64,000 nucleotides of DNA from Candidatus Poseidoniaceae archaeon (GTDB lineage Archaea > Thermoplasmatota > Poseidoniia > Poseidoniales > Poseidoniaceae). The position numbers were made by a program, and so were the translations under genes. Positions 58,418 to 64,000 of this stretch are shown piece after piece. The stretch spans positions 1 to 64,000 of the forward strand of contig CASIAW010000011.1 of assembly GCA_949372875.1 (NCBI GenBank). The letters are read 5' to 3'. The notes beneath the pieces were generated by a model. The model worked only from the letters and a program-made list of their open reading frames with translations. It made no database searches and was not told the origin of the DNA. Numbering within the stretch: the first letter of the stretch is position 1; the number at the start of each line of letters is the position of its first letter.

Positions 58418-58495
58418 GGGCCCGTGGGTTAGCTTGGCCTATACTTGGCGGCTGGGGGCCGTCAGACCCCAGTTCAAATCTGGGCGGGCCCACCA
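58418..58495 (+). tRNA. tRNA-Pro (GGG), CCA encoded
   Basis: The acceptor GGGCCCG pairs perfectly with CGGGCCC. The anticodon stem GGCGG/CCGTC has one G-T pair and encloses loop CTGGGGG with anticodon GGG; the T-arm is CCCAG-TTCAAAT-CTGGG. Discriminator A58492 is followed directly by CCA (58493-58495), unlike the two other tRNA genes here. It follows rpoN by 11 nt. Confidence 0.93.
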
Positions 58496-58583
58496 ATACC
58501 ATTTCTGATTCAGTGTCCGAGAAACTGCTTTTTGATAGACGGGTAACCTTTGGTTTGATATGGGGCTTTGAAAAGTAGGCACC

Positions 58584-61500
58584 ATGCGAACTACTCGGGC
58601 CCTGTTTTTGGTGACTCTTCTTCTGCTAACTCCGCTTTCCCTTATGGCTGCACCAGCCATGGCTGCTGACACATCTGTTAATGCAGATACAACATGGTCT
58701 GGCGACGTCGTGCTTACCGGTAATGTCACAGTAATGAATGGCTCAACACTCACTCTCTCTCCCGGAACGACCGTCGATGGAGGCGATGGGTATTGGATTC
58801 GCGTCGACGGAACACTCGATGCATCGAATGCGTATTTTTTCTCTTCCCAAGTGCCTCTAACCAGTGGATCTCATGGAGCTGGTCTTTGGACCGGAATTCA
58901 TGTTGCGAACAAAGGGCATGCTGTTCTCAATGATGTCACTATTGAAAATGCCAAAACAGCACTCAAGGTAGAAGGGCAACTCTCGGCATTTAAGATAACG
59001 ATCAAAGATTCGTATATCGGTATCAATGTCATGGGTTCAGCGGATATCAGCACACTTACAGCCGAACATATCGATTATGAAGTAATACGAAACTCCGGCC
59101 ATCTCAATCTATCCTCAGGATCTTTCACCGATGTCGCTGGAGGGATTTGGTCAACCGGAACAAGTATTGTTGATACAGTCACAATTTCTCAGGCAGGAAC
59201 AGGCCTCCGTTCAACAAGCGGGACCCTTTCAGCAGTTGGCATTGGTTTCATTGACACAACCGTTGCTATTGCCAGTCAACGAGGTGCATCGACAACTGTT
59301 CAAAGTAGTACTGCAGACAATGTGGCTTTGTTTATTGATGCAGCAGATAGTGATGATTTATCCGTCTCTTCAGCCGCAGTTTCAGGGCATCGTCTCTTGC
59401 TTGCTAATGGTGCTACAGATTTCACAATAGAAGATATTGCCTTTGAAGGGCATCTTTCTGATTCACTTGCAGTGGTTGACCAAAGATGCGTAGGCACGTG
59501 CACCTGGAATGACCTCGACATCTCAAATACGAGCAATGGAATTGTTCTCTCAGGGCAAGGCAATCACTCCTTTTCCAGTTTGAACCTTTCAGTGACTGAC
59601 CGTGGAATCGAAGGGACAGGTGCTGGACACCTGCATCTGAATCACGTCAACGTTACCGCTGGAACCACAGGTATCGAAATGCGAGACCCAAGCAGTACCT
59701 TTGATCATGTATCCGTCGTAATGACATCTGTAACGCCGACAGCTCTTGACATCCTCGACGGCATACACCATTGGTCGTCAGTTTCTGCTTCAAAATCGTA
59801 TTCTGCTACCGATGTGGATTCAATTGGTTTGACTGCTTGGTATGCTAGTATTGAATCAACCACATTGACATTGCTTCATTTCGGTAACGGAATAGTGGCC
59901 GATCATGCTACACTTTCTGGTAATTCATATTCTGTCCAAGACGGGAAAGGAGCGGGCATTGATTTACAACACAGTTCCTTGACTGTTGACTCACTTTCCA
60001 CTCGTGCCTATCCCGAGGGTGTCTCTCTTACCAAAACCTCTCAACTCCACGTCTCTGATTGGACTGCTGCTACACACACGACTCCACTCTCTATCAGCAC
60101 GCAATCGACCGCAACAATTCGAAATTTCCAACCCCAAAACACCCAACCTTCCTCTTCGGACGCCTTAGGTGATGGAACGCTCATCTACGGTGGTTCGACA
60201 ACTGCAAACATTGCAGTCTCCTCCGCATCTTACCTTGAAGAAACACCCGTCACATTCACTGATTTGGCAGGAAATCCAGTAGAAGCATCTATTTCTGTTC
60301 ACGGCTTTTCTTTACAGAGTGACGCGAACGGAGGTGCTAGCCTCCCTCTTTTGAGCAGTGGCTCCTCAGTCGATGTAACTCTTGCTGGCGCTGGAGTACG
60401 CGTTGTTCTTTACGGCGCCCAAATTGGACAATCAGTCCAAGTTCCAGTGATTCCTCAAGGCGACTGGACCATCTCGACGGGACAATTTGTATTCCTTGGT
60501 CCACGGCCGGATGGCTCACCCCATTCAATGACTGGCGACCTCACCCTGTCTACAGGTAGTGGCTTGGAATTATCAGAAACATCACTTGTTCTTCCTGCAG
60601 GAGGGACAGTTGATGTTCAAGGTTCAGGAGAACTTACTGGCAGCGCCTCTTCACTCATCTCGGACAGCGTGTCAATGGGTATTGATTCCGTATTAACACA
60701 ATCAGATGGCGGCCAAGGGCTCACAATTGATGCGAACCTTACTTGGGTTTGCCAATCGACTCGTAGCGTCACGAATGTGGATATTCTCGGTTCTCTTCTT
60801 CTTCAACCTGGATGCTCCGTCGAGATGCTTGAAGGTGGTGTCGAAGGTTCAGTTACGGCTCTTACCAGTGCAGAATTAACCATTCTTTCTTCTCTCCAAC
60901 TGGCCGTCCTCGACAAAGGTGAACCCGTTCAAGGCGCCCTCATTTCTATTGATGGATCTGTTACGACAACCGACCTTAACGGCGAGGTTTCTACCACTGC
61001 CACAGCACGTTATGTGAACGATAATTCTCAAACCGTTGGAGGTATCAAGAACATCAATCTTCAAATCGGTTCGTTCATGGATTTCGTAACATGGGATTCT
61101 TCTACTTCCTTTGAATACACGTTCATGGCTTCAACAATCTCTCCAGGTTCTCTTTCAAGTTGGCTTGTTTTGGAGGCCCAATGGAGTCCGTATTTCCTTG
61201 ACGGAGATTTATCTGTAGAAGCCCTTGGTACACTCACGATTGATGACGGCGTCTCACTCCGTATCTCTGAAGGAGGTAAAATCAGCGTCGATGGCAGAAT
61301 CGATATTGGCGCAGCAACACTCTCCTCGACAGGCCTTGGTGCACGGTGGGGCGGTTTTGTGATGGGTGCTACGAGTTCGACCATTGATTTGTCACAGACA
61401 ACAATTGTCGAAGCTTCACCGGCATTGAACATCGAAAGTGAAGGCACCTTCGTGGGGGATGGAGTCACGATGGCTCGTTCATCCGGAGCAGATCCTTTGA

Positions 61501-63269
61501 TACTCATCAGTTCGAACAGTAATGCAAATATTACGTTGAAAAATTCACAGATGTATGATGCAGGGAACGGTTGTATCAAGGCATTCCCTTCTTCCAGCCA
61601 ATTGACATTATCGAGTGTTACGCTCAAGTCATGTAATGGAATTGGAGTATGGGCGCGTCAAATTAATCTTGATTTCGACACGATTACTCTTGCCGATAAT
61701 GTCTCGACAGGGTTTGATTTTACTGCTGTTACCGGTTCAATCACCAATATCGATGCGACAATGTTCAATGGCGATGGAACTGTATTGGCACTGGATTCAA
61801 TCGATGATGGATTCACAGTATCTCATCTGAACGGTAGTGTTGGCTTGGTGGCCGGTATTACCGGAGTGAACAGCCGAAATATTCAGATGAGCCACATTCA
61901 ACTTACGGGTTCGCCAGGTCTTGATTTCGACAATTCAGCAGGTTTACTTCACGATGTCATCTTGAACGGCCCTGGTTCTGGCACTGCGTTCATCAACCAT
62001 CATGGTCGAACATCAGATTCTTTGGTCGTTGAAGACCTCGTCGCCTTCTCTTATTCAGTGGGTGTGGATTTACATTCAGATGAAAACGACGGCACTCTCG
62101 CCCCGTTCATTCTTCGAAATCCCGATATTATCGCCTCAACTGTGCTTTCATCTGAAAATTATCCCGCTCGACTTGAAGGTGGAGTGACCTATGGGGGGAT
62201 TTCTGCATCGGGTGATATCACAATTGATCTTATCGATACGACCAATGAGAACCCATCGATGTATGATGGTGCTGAGTTGCGAACTTGGGCGACCTTTACG
62301 CTGAATGCAAAATTGAATGGAGTCTTGACAAATGTTGACTTTTCAATAGATACTTTGGGACTGGAACCAGCCTTTACAGCCTCTGTTTCTGGGATCTCAC
62401 CTTTGATCGAGGTCCCACTTTCCTATACAGGAAACGGTACCAGCTCCCAACTCTCTTCGATTTCAATTCAAACCCAAGCAACAGGCTTACCCGATGTAAT
62501 GGAATGGTGGAATGACTCTTCCCTCAGACTCATCGAAATCACATTGGTTGCAAACAACCCACCAACTGTCGAGATTACAAAGCCGTATTCTGGGGAACGC
62601 GTTATGGAGTCTGTCCATCTTTTGGCAGCAGCGGATTATTCTGATGATTTGGATGCGGTTGCGGATTTAACTTTAGTTTGGATTATTACTGATTCTTCCG
62701 GTGTTGAAGTTATGCGTGGGCCAAATGAGCCCCAATACAACATCACTGATTTACAATATGGATTGTATGTCCTTGAGTTACGAGTGACCGACACACTCGG
62801 TGCAACTTCAAGTTCTGCCGTTGATTTCGAAGTTACTGAACTTGATAGTGATGAAGATTGGACCAACACATGCACCTTCACAATAGGCACAGGCGTTTGG
62901 TTCGATGGGACTAATGGGTATCCTTGTGGCCCAGATAGCGAAGACACGGATGATGATAACGACGGCCACCCCGATTCCAGGGATGCGTGGCCAGTTGATC
63001 CATGCGCTTGGCAAGATACAGACGATGATGGCTTACCAAACACGGTTGTTTGTCCAGAAGGCAAGACCACGTATTTGACAGCAGATCAAGATGATGACGG
63101 AAACGGAGTGCTTGATATCTTGGAAGGCGATTCATCTTCTGAAAGTGGTGATTTTTCAACTGGAACTCTTTTACTCATTGTCTTGATAGTTGCCGCAGTC
63201 GCCTTGTTCATGACAAGGATGAACCGCGGTGGTGGCGAAATCGGCTCAATTGATGAGCGGCACCTTTGA
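58584..63269 (+). CDS. Giant secreted beta-helix-like protein with PKD-like and calcium-binding end
   Basis: A 1561-residue protein with a signal peptide ending near APAMA (about 28). Up to about residue 1300 it is Ser/Thr/Gly-rich with repeated short beta-strands (GTLDASNA, VSGHRLLL, NISSA-type turns) as in right-handed parallel beta-helices (PbH1) and polysaccharide-degrading or adhesion proteins. A PKD/Ig-like domain begins near NNPPTVEITKPYSGE (about 1320-1420), then a Cys-containing Asp-rich calcium segment (DTDDDNDGHPDSRD, DPCAWQDTDDDGLP), and one membrane helix near 1525-1550 with a short basic tail. Likely a surface adhesin or binding protein. Confidence 0.83.
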   Translation: MRTTRALFLVTLLLLTPLSLMAAPAMAADTSVNADTTWSGDVVLTGNVTVMNGSTLTLSPGTTVDGGDGYWIRVDGTLDASNAYFFSSQVPLTSGSHGAGLWTGIHVANKGHAVLNDVTIENAKTALKVEGQLSAFKITIKDSYIGINVMGSADISTLTAEHIDYEVIRNSGHLNLSSGSFTDVAGGIWSTGTSIVDTVTISQAGTGLRSTSGTLSAVGIGFIDTTVAIASQRGASTTVQSSTADNVALFIDAADSDDLSVSSAAVSGHRLLLANGATDFTIEDIAFEGHLSDSLAVVDQRCVGTCTWNDLDISNTSNGIVLSGQGNHSFSSLNLSVTDRGIEGTGAGHLHLNHVNVTAGTTGIEMRDPSSTFDHVSVVMTSVTPTALDILDGIHHWSSVSASKSYSATDVDSIGLTAWYASIESTTLTLLHFGNGIVADHATLSGNSYSVQDGKGAGIDLQHSSLTVDSLSTRAYPEGVSLTKTSQLHVSDWTAATHTTPLSISTQSTATIRNFQPQNTQPSSSDALGDGTLIYGGSTTANIAVSSASYLEETPVTFTDLAGNPVEASISVHGFSLQSDANGGASLPLLSSGSSVDVTLAGAGVRVVLYGAQIGQSVQVPVIPQGDWTISTGQFVFLGPRPDGSPHSMTGDLTLSTGSGLELSETSLVLPAGGTVDVQGSGELTGSASSLISDSVSMGIDSVLTQSDGGQGLTIDANLTWVCQSTRSVTNVDILGSLLLQPGCSVEMLEGGVEGSVTALTSAELTILSSLQLAVLDKGEPVQGALISIDGSVTTTDLNGEVSTTATARYVNDNSQTVGGIKNINLQIGSFMDFVTWDSSTSFEYTFMASTISPGSLSSWLVLEAQWSPYFLDGDLSVEALGTLTIDDGVSLRISEGGKISVDGRIDIGAATLSSTGLGARWGGFVMGATSSTIDLSQTTIVEASPALNIESEGTFVGDGVTMARSSGADPLILISSNSNANITLKNSQMYDAGNGCIKAFPSSSQLTLSSVTLKSCNGIGVWARQINLDFDTITLADNVSTGFDFTAVTGSITNIDATMFNGDGTVLALDSIDDGFTVSHLNGSVGLVAGITGVNSRNIQMSHIQLTGSPGLDFDNSAGLLHDVILNGPGSGTAFINHHGRTSDSLVVEDLVAFSYSVGVDLHSDENDGTLAPFILRNPDIIASTVLSSENYPARLEGGVTYGGISASGDITIDLIDTTNENPSMYDGAELRTWATFTLNAKLNGVLTNVDFSIDTLGLEPAFTASVSGISPLIEVPLSYTGNGTSSQLSSISIQTQATGLPDVMEWWNDSSLRLIEITLVANNPPTVEITKPYSGERVMESVHLLAAADYSDDLDAVADLTLVWIITDSSGVEVMRGPNEPQYNITDLQYGLYVLELRVTDTLGATSSSAVDFEVTELDSDEDWTNTCTFTIGTGVWFDGTNGYPCGPDSEDTDDDNDGHPDSRDAWPVDPCAWQDTDDDGLPNTVVCPEGKTTYLTADQDDDGNGVLDILEGDSSSESGDFSTGTLLLIVLIVAAVALFMTRMNRGGGEIGSIDERHL

Positions 63270-63278
63270 GGCACTACT

Positions 63279-63851
63279 ATGGCTGAACCATTGCTTTTAT
63301 CTGCAAACACTGTTGCTGCTTCAGCAGTTTTTGTTTTGGGTCTTATCGTAGCATGGGATGCATATTGGCTCACCCGGCAGAGGACAGATATTCCTGAATT
63401 AGGAGAGTTGACAAACGGGGGCTTTGCTTGGAAGAGCGAAGGTCCACAAGAGGTCATCCGGCAGTGGGGCAACCTTGCCTCTATGGCTGCAATGATTGCT
63501 CTTCCATGGGCGCTTATTGGTGCATCCAATACCAGTTATTGGTATGCTGTTGTTTGGGATATTTTCTTATCGCTCCACATTATTTCACTTCTTGTTCCTA
63601 AGCGGTATGCAATTACTCGCACACATTTGTTTGCGGATGGCCAGCGTTACGATTGGAATCGATTACGCCTTGCTCGACGCCAACCAGGTCGTCGAATTAT
63701 GTTGCTGCGTAAAGGCTGGGGTATCTTTGGTCCATTGCCAGTAGGCGGGGGTCAAAATGATCTTTCAACCGCCCGTACACGAATCACCCTCATACTTGAT
63801 TCGGAGAACAATGGCTCGGGCAAAACAGTGAAACAATCCGAAGAAGAATAG
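63279..63851 (+). CDS. Membrane protein with C-terminal PH-like region, unknown
   Basis: A 190-residue protein with helices at about 8-28, 68-85 and 88-108, then a basic segment ITRTHLFADGQRYDWNRLRLAR resembling the strand pattern of small bacterial PH/DUF5673-like domains in membrane proteins. No family assigned with confidence. It starts 9 nt after the giant beta-helix gene and is likely co-transcribed with it. Confidence 0.62.
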   Translation: MAEPLLLSANTVAASAVFVLGLIVAWDAYWLTRQRTDIPELGELTNGGFAWKSEGPQEVIRQWGNLASMAAMIALPWALIGASNTSYWYAVVWDIFLSLHIISLLVPKRYAITRTHLFADGQRYDWNRLRLARRQPGRRIMLLRKGWGIFGPLPVGGGQNDLSTARTRITLILDSENNGSGKTVKQSEEE

Positions 63852-63887
63852 CGTTATTCTCAATAAGTGTCTCGTTTAGCGGACATT

Positions 63888-64000
63888 ATGGAATGGACCC
63901 GAAGCGGTGAAGATTTGTTTGTACGTATTGATTCAAATGAGGAAATACACTCGACCTTGCAAGCTCTCGCCGATGAAGTAGGATTCAATGCAGCAGCCAT
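63888..64000 (+). CDS. PPC/DUF296-domain protein, 3' truncated
   Basis: Only 37 codons are inside the window: MEWTRSGEDLFVRIDSNEEIHSTL then ALADEVGFNAAA. This matches the opening of PCC (DUF296) domains, usually about 140 residues, DNA-binding-associated proteins common in archaea: an R-G-D-x-x-V-R-hydrophobic strand, then an E-x-I helix and a small-residue turn. The end lies outside the window. Family assignment rests on this motif alone. Confidence 0.6.
   Translation, partial: MEWTRSGEDLFVRIDSNEEIHSTLQALADEVGFNAAA

Overview
The window looks like a fragment of a planktonic euryarchaeal genome, most likely Marine Group II (Ca. Poseidoniales, Thermoplasmatota). It carries the archaeal ribosomal/transcription block L18e-L13-S9-RpoN, an archaeal TOPRIM-type DnaG, a group II chaperonin, a PINA-like ATPase with a KH domain, and many secreted proteins with Asp-rich calcium-binding repeats. 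Two of the three tRNA genes lack an encoded CCA. The taxonomic call is inference from gene content; no database was searched.

Layout. 1-1690: end of a LolC/MacB-type ABC permease and its ATPase. 1756-9722: small membrane proteins, a membrane-bound HTH regulator, a thioredoxin-fold lipoprotein, a CDP-alcohol phosphatidyltransferase, a dimethylargininase-like hydrolase, an SDR, a TPM-domain protein with an apparent +1 frameshift before its Gly/Ser/Arg tail, and an alpha/beta hydrolase. 9808-13607: tRNA-Leu, a HerA-like ATPase fused to a membrane domain, and a DegT-type aminotransferase. 13609-20840: CYTH protein, membrane winged-helix regulator, secreted beta-propeller lipoprotein, then a glycan-type run (TupA-like ATP-grasp, glycosyltransferase, Gfo/Idh/MocA oxidoreductase, small membrane protein).

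20858-30643 is mostly housekeeping: PINA-like ATPase without a PIN domain, a divergent thermosome paralogue, purH, purN, a DUF454 protein, a MobA-like protein beside three uncharacterised genes (one TerB-like), and dnaG. 30685-45775 holds proline-rich, coiled-coil and TPR proteins, two pairs of tandem paralogous membrane proteins, a sugar-dehydrogenase-like propeller, an aminotransferase, tRNA-Cys, a GNAT protein and an orphan gene.

46127-56259 is the most striking part. A secreted 576-residue protein has two calcium-binding ends separated by a (GQ)n/(GQQ)n stretch encoded by an in-frame minisatellite. It is followed by a 2716-residue surface protein with the same Asp-rich repeats, Ig-like modules, one C-terminal membrane helix and a DUF4129-like cytoplasmic tail. 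The intergenic DNA around the pair is unusually rich in perfect hairpins. 56321-64000 continues with a small gene, the ribosomal operon, tRNA-Pro, another very large secreted beta-helix-like protein with a calcium-binding/membrane C-terminus, a membrane protein, and the start of a PPC/DUF296 protein cut by the window end.
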